From the NCBI GenBank assembly GCA_963827605.1, contig CAWHBK010000001.1, positions 1,922,001 to 1,986,000 of the forward strand: a stretch of 64,000 nt of DNA, read 5' to 3'. The notes below the pieces were generated by a model. The model worked only from the letters and a program-made list of their open reading frames with translations. It ran no database searches and was not told the origin of the DNA. Numbering within the stretch: position 1 is the first letter of the stretch; each line of letters opens with the position of its first letter. The position numbers were made by a program, and so were the translations under genes. Positions 20,165 to 28,267 of the stretch are shown piece by piece. The stretch comes from DSYU01 sp963827605 (GTDB lineage: Bacteria; Chloroflexota; Anaerolineae; Anaerolineales; Anaerolineaceae).

Positions 20165-21033
20165 CTACCGCCCGTTATTGCTGGACTGGTTGCTCAGGAT
20201 GCGGTTCATCTCGCGCTGCACCAGGGCGGTGCGCTCGTCGCGCAGCAGGGGCAGCCGGGCGCGGGTGCGGTGCAGCTGGTTCAGGTCGATTTGCACCTGC
20301 AGCAGCGCCTCTTCATGGTAAGGGCCCTGCGCAATCAGGTCGCCGTTGGGGTCATACACGGCCGCGCCGCCCCAGAAATTCAGCCCGTCTTCGAAACCCA
20401 CCCGGTTGGTGTGGACGACAAATGAGGTGAACAGGCTGGCATAGGCGCGCAGGATGTGGTTGACCCAGCGGGCCGATTCGAGCATGGGCTCGTTGCTCAA
20501 CCCGCGCCCGGGTGAGGCGGAGGTAAACAGGAACAGGTCGGCGCCATCCAGCCAGAGCAGGTAGGGCGGCGAGGCGTGCCAGAAATCTTCGCAGATCAGC
20601 ATGCCCACCCGGCCAAAGCGGGTGTCGAAGGCTCGACCGAGTCGCCCCAGGCAAAGAAGCGCCCTTCGTCGAACAGGCCGTAGGTGGGCAGGTAGACCTT
20701 GTGGTGAACGTGGACCACCTCGCCGCGCGAGAGATAGGCCGAGGCGATGTAGAAGCGGTTGCGCACATCCTCATCGACAAAACCGACCACGATATCGATC
20801 TTGCGGCTGGCCTCCAGCAGCGGGCAAAAACACGGATCATCCGCCAGGGGCCGGCAGGCAACGGTAGACGCCAGGTCTTGTAGAACGTAACCGGTCAGGG
20901 AAAGCTCAGGGAAAATGATCAGGTCAGCGCCGCTGGCCTGGGCCTGCTCGATATACGCCAGGTGCTTTTCCAGGTTGCGCGGGACATCGCCAAGTACCGT
21001 GTTGATTTGCGCTAATGTGATGGAGAGTTTCAT
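20165..21033 (-). CDS. carbon-nitrogen hydrolase, probable glutaminase partner of NadE (one frameshift)
   Basis: Nitrilase-superfamily amidase of about 289 residues. The Glu-Lys-Cys triad is visible: Glu in 'IIFPELSLTGYVLQD', Lys in 'VHHKVYLPTYGLFDEGRFF' and Cys in 'MLICEDFWH'. These are the versions seen in the N-terminal glutaminase domain of glutamine-dependent NAD synthetases. One missing base near 20634 breaks the frame; restoring it gives a continuous 'FDTRFGRVGMLICEDFWH'. It directly precedes nadE (14-base gap), supporting the role of delivering ammonia to it. Confidence 0.85.
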
Positions 21034-21055
21034 AACCAGGGAGTTCTCTTTTCAA

Positions 21056-21848
21056 TCAAGATGAGGAGCGTTCAGGGTTTGAAAAAGGGTTTTTTCGGTG
21101 GGTACGCTGTACCAGATTGTTGATCATCACCAGAGTGATAAAGAAGATGAAGTAAAACATGCCAAACCAGGTATCCACGCGCAGGCCGTTCCAATAGGGA
21201 GCCGGGTCGGCGCGCAGCAGGGAGGCGGCGATGGTGTGCAGCAGCAGGCCGGCAGTGGCCAGCCCAGAAAGCCGCCCGGCTGAGTACGGCAGCTTCATGC
21301 GCGATTCCAGGAACCAGAAGAATACCAGCAGGGTGAAGGCCGCCAGCGGCTGCAGCGGGAAGCGCAGGCTGTAGGCGCCGCTTTCGTCCAGGGTGGGAAT
21401 GCCCACCGAATGTGCCGGCAGGAAGCAGCGTGCCATACGCGACGCCGGTCTGCCAGCATCCCAGCCAGGCGGTGATTACCAGGGGAGGCAAGAGCGGGTA
21501 AAGCCGGTCGCCAAGCGAACCCAGGGGCAGGTGGGCGGTTTGCGGTGACAGCTGGTTGCGGTAAGCGCGGTACTGGAAGGCCAGGAAAATCATCGACAGC
21601 CCCGCGCCGGCCGCAGCGCCGGGCCAGGTTAGCCCGCCCAGCCAGAGCATGGCGCTTTCCACCAGATGGGTGGCAAAATAAGGCCAGTTCAAAGCCACGT
21701 AAAAGAGGCGGGAGCCGATCAGGGTAAAGGACAGGACGAACAAGCCGGCGTTGACCCATGTTCCAACCTGCCGCTGCGGCGCGCTGTGCGCGACTCGCCA
21801 CAACCCCACCATTGCGCCCAAACCAACCCATACAGAAAAAGCGTTCAC
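21056..21848 (-). CDS. Lgt-like membrane protein (one frameshift)
   Basis: About 264 residues, seven hydrophobic stretches. 'LIGSRLFYVALNWPYFATH', 'LWLGGLTWPGAAAGAG' and 'CWQTGVAYG' align with prolipoprotein diacylglyceryl transferase segments (GARL..Y, GGL..HGG, C..G..YG). The conserved His-Gly is replaced and the arginine-rich 'GR.GNF.N' block is not evident, so it may be a divergent paralogue and not the housekeeping Lgt. The break is near 21430. It lies 22 bases upstream of the glutaminase-nadE-MFS genes, in one likely operon. Confidence 0.6.
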
Positions 21849-21921
21849 AGCAACCCGACCTGCCTAAGCATTATTACCTCAACGTTCATAATCATACCAT
21901 GAAAGGCTCTCCAGGAGTTGC

Positions 21922-21968
21922 CGTGGTGTTAGAGGGGATGTGCCCAGCGCATCCCCTCTAACACCACG
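21922..21968. repeat. 19-base-pair perfect intergenic hairpin
   Basis: Arms 21922-21940 and 21950-21968 are exact inverted copies around a nine-base loop. No T-run follows on either strand. It lies in the divergent gap between the Lgt-like and DinB-like genes (21849-22093), which otherwise holds only a possible -10 TATAAT at 22014-22019. It may be a processing or binding element, or a small repeat unit. Confidence 0.6.
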
Positions 21969-22093
21969 CTGAATCCCAAAGACGCCCATGAAAAAGATGG
22001 CAGGTTGATGCGCTATAATGAGGTTCTCTAGGGCCGGCAGAACCCAAGGACCCTATAAGGACTTCCATACCTGGCTGCAGGAGCGGGGCATTG

Positions 22094-22790
22094 ATGAGGA
22101 TTTCGATTGGTCTGGAGCTCGATAACGAAGGCCGCGCGCTGGCCTGGGCGTTGGATTTTCCGGGTTGTTTTGCGTTCGCGGACGAGGGCCCGGAAGCGGT
22201 GATTGCCCTGGCGCGCGAGCTGGCAGCATATGAGGATTGGGTAAATCGCCATACGGGGCCAGGTGGGTTGGAACTGGGGAATTTCGACTTGCGGGTGGTG
22301 GATACCTGGCAGGTGGTTACCATCAATGACCAGTACGACCTTGCTGAGGGTGGTTATGCGGTCAACGCCTGGTTTTGGCACGATTGGAAACCCTTGACGG
22401 GCAGCGAGATCGAGCGCGGCCTGGACCTGCTGCGCTGGAGCCGAGAAGATTTGCTTCAGGTTCTGGCGGATACCCCGGTGGAGATCATGGATCGTTCGGT
22501 TCCGGGTGAGCGCTGGAGCATCCGTGGGATTGCAAGACACGTGGCGAATGCCGAATGGTGGTACCTGGACCGGCTTGGGCTCGCAGAAGAAGGACGCGAA
22601 AAGCTGCCGCAAGAACTGCTTGAACGGCTCGACCTGGGTGCGCGGTCGCTTGACCGCGGTACTGCCTGGTTTAGAAGGTCGGGAGATGGTGGTAGGGAAG
22701 GAAGGCGAGCTATGGAGCCCGCGCAAGCTGCTGCGCAGGGCCCTCTGGCACGAGATCAATCACCGCCAGCATATCCTGAAACTGAGATAG
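22094..22790 (+). CDS. protein with HicB-like N-terminus and DinB-like domain (one frameshift)
   Basis: About 232 residues. The first ~60 residues ('ISIGLELDNEGRALAWALDF', 'PGCFAFADEGPEAVIALARE') resemble the HicB/UPF0150 fold. From about residue 105 a DinB/YfiT-like four-helix region follows, with 'GERWSIRGIARHVANAEWW' carrying the His of the metal site. After a break near 22640-22650 the other frame ends 'SPRKLLRRALWHEINHRQHI', with the second His set of DinB-like proteins. DinB-like proteins are metal-dependent thiol S-transferases or unknown hydrolases. ATG 22094 has AGGAG ten bases upstream; stop TAG at 22788-22790. Confidence 0.65.
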
Positions 22791-22828
22791 ATCTTTCTCT
22801 TCTTTCGGGGAATGGGGTTTTAAAAACA

Positions 22829-22882
22829 AATTAACCCCGGATGTTAAACGGGGTTAATTATGTTTCTTTATTATTATTTTTT
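22829..22882 (+). terminator. intrinsic terminator of the DinB-like gene
   Basis: Stem 22829-22839 with 22849-22859 (11 pairs, nine-base loop), followed by a T-rich tail to about 22882. Confidence 0.8.
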
Positions 22883-22928
22883 GCCAATTTCGGTAAGTCG
22901 TCTCCTGAAAGACGAGGGGTGAAGCGAA

Positions 22929-23174
22929 CTACTCCTTGACTGGGGCAGCTTCAATCATTCCCTCAAGAATCATTTCAAGAGCCATGGTATGGCTGCAACG
23001 CCCTCGGGTTTGGAAAAAGTCACAGTCGCAAGACCAGTTGCCATCGTTGTACTTTACGGTATGCGGGTTATTGGTACCGTCAAAGGTTACCGTAAATGTG
23101 CTGAAGTGAATCCGGTTCCGCTCCTCGGCGTAGCGCTTGGCCTTCTGAATTTTGCCAATCATGCCAGAATCCAT
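22929..23174 (-). CDS. small SWIM zinc-finger protein
   Basis: 81 residues. The C-terminal half holds 'WSCDCDFFQTRGRCSHTMAL', an exact CxCx(n)CxH SWIM metal-binding motif; the N-terminal part is a small beta region. SWIM domains bind DNA or protein partners. Free-standing short SWIM proteins like this recur in Anaerolineae with no known role. A GGAG ribosome site precedes ATG 23174. It is a single gene between two hairpins. Confidence 0.75.
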   Translation of the reverse strand: MDSGMIGKIQKAKRYAEERNRIHFSTFTVTFDGTNNPHTVKYNDGNWSCDCDFFQTRGRCSHTMALEMILEGMIEAAPVKE

Positions 23175-23231
23175 GGTAATACTACTCCTTTCGGACTGAT
23201 ACAGGTTGCGCTTCTATAGCAGCGCGTTTGC

Positions 23232-23284
23232 GATGTGATGCAAAAAAGCACGCGTCAAGGACGCGTGCCTTCGAATATCACATC
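23232..23284 (-). terminator. intrinsic terminator of the GNAT gene
   Basis: Inner stem 23248-23256 with 23260-23268 (nine pairs, three-base loop), followed on the minus strand by six T. An outer arm pair 23232-23239/23277-23284 encloses it. Confidence 0.75.
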
Positions 23285-23387
23285 AACTGTAGGAAAACAA
23301 CTCGCATTGTGTGAATACACCTCTGTAATGACAGTATAGCCCGAGTCTTTGGGAAAGTCAACGACTTTTTTCTTCCGAAAAGCTGGA

Positions 23388-23864
23388 TTAGGAAACACTA
23401 AGGTTCTTTTCCAACACCAGTGCATCCTCTCCGGAGTGGTAGTAATGGCGCCACACATCGACCATCTGGTAGCCAAACTTGCGGTAGAGCGCCAGGGCGG
23501 GTTCATTCGAGCGGCGCACACTCAAGCGGACGCTCGGCAGGTGCATCTCCTGCTCGCACTGTTCCAATAACGCGGCGGCAATGCCCATGCGCCGGTACTC
23601 CGGTAGCACGCCCAGGGTAGCGATCCAGCCGATCTTTTCCCGCGTATGTGGGTCTCCGGCAATAAACCCGGCCATTTTTCCATCAACGCTGGCTTTCAGG
23701 CGCACAATCTTTGGCAGGGTTAATACGGCAATCAGATCCCATAAGGGCCAGGAATCTTCCCGAAAGCAGATTTCCTCCAGCTTGCGGAGATCGTTTAGAT
23801 CGTGCCAGCCGGCGACTTCGATTTGAAATGGAGCGTTATCACCCACCGGGCCTACCTCATCCAT
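23388..23864 (-). CDS. GNAT acetyltransferase, RimI-like
   Basis: 158 residues with the GNAT fold: 'LRKLEEICFREDSWPLWDL' at the start, motif A 'IATLGVLPEYRRMGIAAALL' binding acetyl-CoA, and the RimI-like end 'VRRSNEPALALYRKFGYQ'. It probably acetylates a protein N-terminus or small molecule. It stands alone, with hairpins on both sides. Confidence 0.8.
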   Translation of the reverse strand: MDEVGPVGDNAPFQIEVAGWHDLNDLRKLEEICFREDSWPLWDLIAVLTLPKIVRLKASVDGKMAGFIAGDPHTREKIGWIATLGVLPEYRRMGIAAALLEQCEQEMHLPSVRLSVRRSNEPALALYRKFGYQMVDVWRHYYHSGEDALVLEKNLSVS

Positions 23865-23918
23865 GGAAAACTATCGCGCAAGCGGCTTTTAAGAGCAAAT
23901 ACCGCGCTCCTCAGTACG

Positions 23919-23954
23919 AACGTTTGGCCTTTTCAATCGAAAAGGCCAAACGTT
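23919..23954. terminator. 16-base-pair hairpin downstream of the SPFH gene
   Basis: Arms 23919-23934 and 23939-23954 pair perfectly around AATC. It lies 33 bases past the SPFH stop. No T-run follows, so termination would rest on the stem alone. Confidence 0.55.
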
Positions 23955-23987
23955 GGTAAAAACAAAGGGTCTCAGGATGCGAGCGAT

Positions 23988-24908
23988 TTAGCCTTGCCCG
24001 TCCTTATTTAGATTCTGGTCAGCCTGGCTCTTTACAAAGCTGCCCAGCATGCTGGTGAACTCAAGCGGGAAGATGAATTTCGTGGATGGACTGGAGGCCA
24101 TGTTGCGCAGGGTGTCGAAGTACTGCAGTGTAATGGTCTTGTTGTCGATGGTGTTGGCCACGGCGTAGATGCGTTCGAGGGCGCTGGAGAAGCCTTCGGC
24201 GCGCAGGAGCTGGGCCTGGCGTTCGCCTTCGGCGCGCAGGATGTTGGCCTGTTTCTCGCCTTCAGCGCGCAGGATGGCCGACTGCTGTTCACCATTGGCG
24301 ACATTAATCGCCGCTTCGCGCGTACCTGTAGATTCCGTAACCACCGCGCGGCGGATGCGCTCGGCAGACATCTGCCGGTTCATGGCTTCCTGCACTTCGC
24401 GGGGCGGGATGATCTCGCGAATTTCAACATTGGTGACCTTGACGCCCCATCGCCCGGTGACTTCGTCCAGGCGGGTGCGCAGGATGTTGTTAATTGTCTC
24501 GCGTTCGGAGAGCACATCATCCAGAAGAATACCGCCGATGACCGAGCGCAGGGTGGTGGTGGCCATGCCTTGCGCGGCAAGTTCAAAGTTTCCAACGGCC
24601 AGAACACTGGCGGTTGGATCGAGAACTTTATAGAACCAAAGGAAATCGATGGAAATGGGCGCGTTATCTTTGGTAATCGAGGTTTGCTGCGGGATCTCGC
24701 GCACCTGCTCGCGCAGGTCGACCCGGATTGCACGATCGACGATCGGGATGAGCAAAACGACACCAGGACCTTTTTCGCCAACGCAGCGGCCCAAACGGAA
24801 TACGACCAGACGCTGGTATTCTGGAACAATCCGGATGGCATTTGCCAGGACAACCAGCCCAATCAGAACGATTGCGCCAACTGTACACAGAAGTAGCGTG
24901 GGTTCCAT
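23988..24908 (-). CDS. SPFH/stomatin-like membrane protein
   Basis: 306 residues from ATG 24908, which has a GAGGAGG ribosome site; the upstream extension to 24983 is non-conserved. One N-terminal membrane helix (about 3-25) is followed by the SPFH domain 'VPEYQRLVVFRLGR...KGPGVVLLIPIVDR' and 'VREIPQQTSITKDNAPISID', then an Ala/Glu-rich coiled coil with repeats of 'ILRAEGE(K/R)QA'. Bacterial stomatins (slipins) scaffold membrane microdomains and regulate proteases. The NfeD gene lies just upstream on the same strand, the classical partner arrangement. Confidence 0.9.
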   Translation of the reverse strand: MEPTLLLCTVGAIVLIGLVVLANAIRIVPEYQRLVVFRLGRCVGEKGPGVVLLIPIVDRAIRVDLREQVREIPQQTSITKDNAPISIDFLWFYKVLDPTASVLAVGNFELAAQGMATTTLRSVIGGILLDDVLSERETINNILRTRLDEVTGRWGVKVTNVEIREIIPPREVQEAMNRQMSAERIRRAVVTESTGTREAAINVANGEQQSAILRAEGEKQANILRAEGERQAQLLRAEGFSSALERIYAVANTIDNKTITLQYFDTLRNMASSPSTKFIFPLEFTSMLGSFVKSQADQNLNKDGQG

Positions 24909-24985
24909 GATTCTCCTCCTCGGAAAATAGAACAAATGAAAATGCCTGTCCTGCGGACGGAAAGCCAGCATGCCAGGCCACAATA

Positions 24986-25594
24986 TCAGGATCTGACGAG
25001 ATCAACCTCCAAGGTCAGTCCATTTCTCCGCAGCACCTGGATTTTGCTGCCGGCCGGTATAAATGTATCGCTGAAGGCGGTCCATTCTTCCCCGTTCACG
25101 TACACTGTGCCTTGCCCGCGGATATCGCTGCTGGCCTGACCCTTCATGCCCACCAGGCGTTCCAGATCGAGCACCGGTCGAGAAGCGCTGGCTTCTAATC
25201 CCTTTTCAGCAATGAACCAGGTCAGCCCTAACGCGATTGGCCAAAGGATTAACATCAGAATGGGATTGACTGCCGGAATCCAGCCTTCTCCACCAAAGAG
25301 AAGCGCGGAGCCAACCAGAAAGATCAGGACGGACGCCAGCAACAGCCAGATTTTTCTTTTTTGCGGCATATGCAGCAGCAAGGCAAGCACTACGGGGATG
25401 GCGCCCGCGACGATGACCAGCACAGCCCAACCATTTACCGGCAAATTGATGATCCCATAACCGGCCAGGGCCAGGACAATCAGTGCGCCGGCCTCCAGCA
25501 GGCCGGTTCCGGGGGCAAACAGTGCCAGAGCTGCCGTCATTAGCCCCAGAATCAGCAGCACATATGCGACATTTGGATTAATCAGGAATTCCAT
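24986..25594 (-). CDS. NfeD family membrane protein, stomatin partner
   Basis: 202 residues: four to five membrane helices (about 8-130), then a C-terminal OB-fold of about 60 residues ('LERLVGMKGQASSDI', 'GTVYVNGEEWTAFSD', 'GSKIQVLRRNGLTLEV'), the NfeD signature. It lacks the N-terminal ClpP-class protease of long NfeD proteins. NfeD and stomatin act together in membrane domain upkeep. The SPFH gene starts 77 bases after this stop. Confidence 0.88.
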   Translation of the reverse strand: MEFLINPNVAYVLLILGLMTAALALFAPGTGLLEAGALIVLALAGYGIINLPVNGWAVLVIVAGAIPVVLALLLHMPQKRKIWLLLASVLIFLVGSALLFGGEGWIPAVNPILMLILWPIALGLTWFIAEKGLEASASRPVLDLERLVGMKGQASSDIRGQGTVYVNGEEWTAFSDTFIPAGSKIQVLRRNGLTLEVDLVRS

Positions 25595-25725
25595 AGGGTA
25601 TTTCCACCAGCCAGCACATTCGGCATGCGAATCGGCAATTAAAAAATAGGCTTAAGAAGATTATACTATTTTTTTCGAGTCGAGTATGGGAAGAAGCGGG
25701 GTGGTTCGGGCAGCGCGCCAGGCGC

Positions 25726-27117
25726 CTATGGACTGTCGTTTATTAAAATGGGAACGGTAACAGTATAAATCGCCCGGTAGGTCAGGTTGGTTGCGGAAAG
25801 GCCTGCGGATGTTTCTCCCCCGAGTACATACAGGTAATTTCCAGCCGTAAGCAGCGAACCATTCGCGCCTACCGCTGTAGGCGGGATTTCATATTCACTC
25901 CACTGATCTGTCTGAGCGTTATATTGAATGGCCGGTTTCGCGGGAGGTTGGTTGTTTTCGCCTAACCCACCCAGCAGATAAACCAGTCCTGCAACATGTG
26001 CGCTTCCCATGGCATACCGCCCCTCCGGGAGGGGGGTGAATGTTTTCCAGGGCGATTCGCCGTCTATATCGCGGGTAGGAAGGTACGCTTCGTTAAGATC
26101 CAGCGCGTGCTGGCCATCCTGGCCGCCCAGAACGTAGATTTTTCCGCCGCTTTCAACCACCCCGGGGTAAGCGCGCGGCGAGCGTAACTTCGTGCGGGTG
26201 CTCCAACGGTCTTCCCGGGGATCATATACATAGACGCTGGCGGAATACTGCTTACCGTTTTTCCCGCCAAACAGGTAGAGCTGCCCTTCGAAGGAAACCA
26301 TACCGTAGGCGCTGAGCGGTTCTGGCATAGGAGCCTTGCTTTCCCATGTCCCTTTGCGCGGGTCGTACACTTCCAGAAGGTCAGTCGCGTTTCCATTGGC
26401 CAGACGCCCACCTGGGACGTAAATTTTTTCGCCCACCAGAACAGCCTGCACATCCGTCACCGGGGTGCGTTTGCTGGCAAGGGTTGACCAGGTATTTTGC
26501 TCCCGATCGTAACGCAGCAGGGCTCCGTCAATGCCCTGCTTGGTTTCGCCGGCGATTAAATAGAGAGAATTTTCGTACTCAACGCTGCCCATCCCCTTTC
26601 GGGGGGATGGCATTTCCGCCTTTTTTGACCAGCGCTGGTCGATGGCTGCCTGGGTCGTCGCTTCCGCGGCAATGGTCGGCGTGATGGTTTGCCCGAGCAG
26701 CAGCCGCGCGCCAATGGCACCCATGCCGAGGATAAGCAGCAGAGCGGCCCCGATCAGCAGACCAATTTGCCAGGTGGGCAGGCGGGTGCGCGCATTTTGC
26801 GGGGGAAGAGCCTGGCCTATTTCCGGCCTATGGTTATTCAGGCTCGTTTCTGGGTCGCCTTCAGATATGTCCGCGGGTTCAACATCCAGGGCCTCAGCGT
26901 TGGTGTGCGGCTTTACCAGCCCAATTTTAACGGCATACAAGGTTGCCTCTGTGCGCGAAGCAACGCCAATTTTGGCGAAAATATTGCGCACGTGGACCTT
27001 GACGGTATTTGGGCTGATGACGAGCCGGGATGCGATCTCTTTGTTGGCGGCACCCGTAGCAACCAGGCGAAGGATATCCAGCTCGCGCTCGCTTAATGGT
27101 TCATTCAGTTCGGGCAT
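25726..27117 (-). CDS. membrane-spanning LuxR-type regulator with kelch-repeat ectodomain
   Basis: 463 residues. An N-terminal LuxR/GerE helix-turn-helix (about 5-66: 'LSERELDILRLVATGAANKE', 'TVKVHVRNIFAKIGV') is followed by a linker, one membrane helix (about 117-141) and about 300 residues of kelch repeats. These have several 'LYLFGGK'/'IYVLGGQ' strands with 'VYDPR...W' partners, predicting a six-bladed propeller outside the cell. There is no receiver or kinase domain. It should be a one-component regulator coupling an external binding event to transcription. It faces the membrane protein gene at 27362, whose promoter carries repeated half-sites, a plausible target. Confidence 0.85.
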   Translation of the reverse strand: MPELNEPLSERELDILRLVATGAANKEIASRLVISPNTVKVHVRNIFAKIGVASRTEATLYAVKIGLVKPHTNAEALDVEPADISEGDPETSLNNHRPEIGQALPPQNARTRLPTWQIGLLIGAALLLILGMGAIGARLLLGQTITPTIAAEATTQAAIDQRWSKKAEMPSPRKGMGSVEYENSLYLIAGETKQGIDGALLRYDREQNTWSTLASKRTPVTDVQAVLVGEKIYVPGGRLANGNATDLLEVYDPRKGTWESKAPMPEPLSAYGMVSFEGQLYLFGGKNGKQYSASVYVYDPREDRWSTRTKLRSPRAYPGVVESGGKIYVLGGQDGQHALDLNEAYLPTRDIDGESPWKTFTPLPEGRYAMGSAHVAGLVYLLGGLGENNQPPAKPAIQYNAQTDQWSEYEIPPTAVGANGSLLTAGNYLYVLGGETSAGLSATNLTYRAIYTVTVPILINDSP

Positions 27118-27232
27118 CGCGCTAATTATAGCATCACTGGGAAAGACTGGCCTCTCAGCGGCTGCCGCGTGGGGTGATCGAAATGGAATTGTAAGGTCTA
27201 AAATGGGTGGTTAGGAATCTGAAAAGAATAGT

Positions 27233-27290
27233 AGAACATTGGTTCTTGACAAAGTAGAAAACCTGTTCTAAAATAAGTACAAAAGTTCTA
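27233..27290 (+). promoter_or_regulatory. sigma-A promoter with overlapping GAAC-N4-GTTC operator
   Basis: TTGACA at 27246-27251 and TAAAAT at 27269-27274 are separated by 17 bases, a near-consensus promoter for the gene at 27362. A perfect palindrome AGAAC-N4-GTTCT (27233-27246) reaches the -35 box. Two more GTTCT copies follow at 27265 and 27285, and TAGAA/TTCTA arms flank the spacer. GAAC-N4-GTTC is also the core of the Gram-positive LexA box. The binding protein is not known. Confidence 0.7.
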
Positions 27291-27361
27291 TCTTTTCCTT
27301 CGTGATGCCTCTTGAAGGGACCAATCTGATATTCCGTCTCTGACGGCAGAAGGAGTTTAAA

Positions 27362-28192
27362 ATGCCTCCTTCCAATACATACAGCAACCGTAGTTTGCAG
27401 GATACCGCTGCGAATCTCCGGCCGAGCCTGGCGTTTGTGGTGATGATCTTCGGCGCATTGATTGCGTTTGAGATCTTCAACTACAGCACGACTGACCATG
27501 CGCTGGGCGACCTGCTCGGAGATTTGACGTTCATCGGTATTCCCTGGTCGACCGTTCTGGCACTGGCCTTCTGTGGGATTGACTTTGCCGGGATCGCGCG
27601 CTTATTCACCCCTGAACAGGGCGCGGATGAGCCCAAAGAAGTCTGGTACCTGTTTGGCGCCTGGCTGTTAGCCGCAACGATGAACGCCATTCTCACCTGG
27701 TGGGGCGTTTCCATGGCGATTGCCAGTCACCCGGTGCAGAGCAGCGTGGTAGTTGACCCGACCACAATCACCACGATTGTGCCTGTTTTCGTAGCCATCA
27801 TGGTGTGGGTGATCCGCATTCTGATCATTGGCACGCTTTCGCTGGCCATGGATCGCTTGCTGCACCCAGGTATGGTACAGCGTACTGCGCTGCAAAATGC
27901 AATGTCTGCCTCGGCTCGCCAGCCTCGCCAGCCGGTCCAGACTCAGCAGCCGATGAACATCCCGGCCAGCCTGAATTCGGCCGGTATTCCCGCTCGCCCG
28001 GCGGGGGTGCGTTCTATGTCGGGCGCTCGCAGCAGCCGCCCGGCTGCCGCCCCGGATGAGGGCGATTATCCCGATAACACATCGCGCAGCCGGACGGACC
28101 CAACGTATCACACGCTTTCCATGTCTACGCGTCCGCCGGTAAAGAACGGTACCAACGAAAACAACGGGGCAAATCGCTACCGCCGGTCATAA
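27362..28192 (+). CDS. four-helix membrane protein with long polar tail
   Basis: 276 residues, not a recognised family. Four hydrophobic helices lie within residues 20-165, followed by a disordered Pro/Ser/Arg-rich cytoplasmic tail of about 110 residues. The helices contain 'VPVFVAIMVWVIRILIIGTL'. 'GGAG' nine bases before ATG 27362 supports the start. It is transcribed away from the LuxR-kelch gene from a strong promoter with operator-like repeats and ends at an intrinsic terminator, so it is a single regulated gene. The function is unknown. Confidence 0.7.
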   Translation: MPPSNTYSNRSLQDTAANLRPSLAFVVMIFGALIAFEIFNYSTTDHALGDLLGDLTFIGIPWSTVLALAFCGIDFAGIARLFTPEQGADEPKEVWYLFGAWLLAATMNAILTWWGVSMAIASHPVQSSVVVDPTTITTIVPVFVAIMVWVIRILIIGTLSLAMDRLLHPGMVQRTALQNAMSASARQPRQPVQTQQPMNIPASLNSAGIPARPAGVRSMSGARSSRPAAAPDEGDYPDNTSRSRTDPTYHTLSMSTRPPVKNGTNENNGANRYRRS

Positions 28193-28215
28193 AAGGGCAT
28201 TGTTGCCCATCCATT

Positions 28216-28264
28216 AATTGCGTGCCTGCCGCGATAAAATCGCCACAGGCACGCAATTTTTTTT
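28216..28264 (+). terminator. intrinsic terminator
   Basis: A 13-pair stem, 28216-28228 with 28246-28258, carries a loop holding a short GCGAT/ATCGC pair. It is followed by eight T. It ends the plus-strand gene and may also serve the convergent histidine kinase gene. Confidence 0.85.
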
Positions 28265-28267
28265 ATA

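Noticed and set aside
22018..22128. 36-codon frame upstream of the DinB-like gene
   Set aside because: Its ATG lies inside the candidate -10 box TATAAT at 22014-22019, so it would not be in the transcript, and there is no ribosome site.
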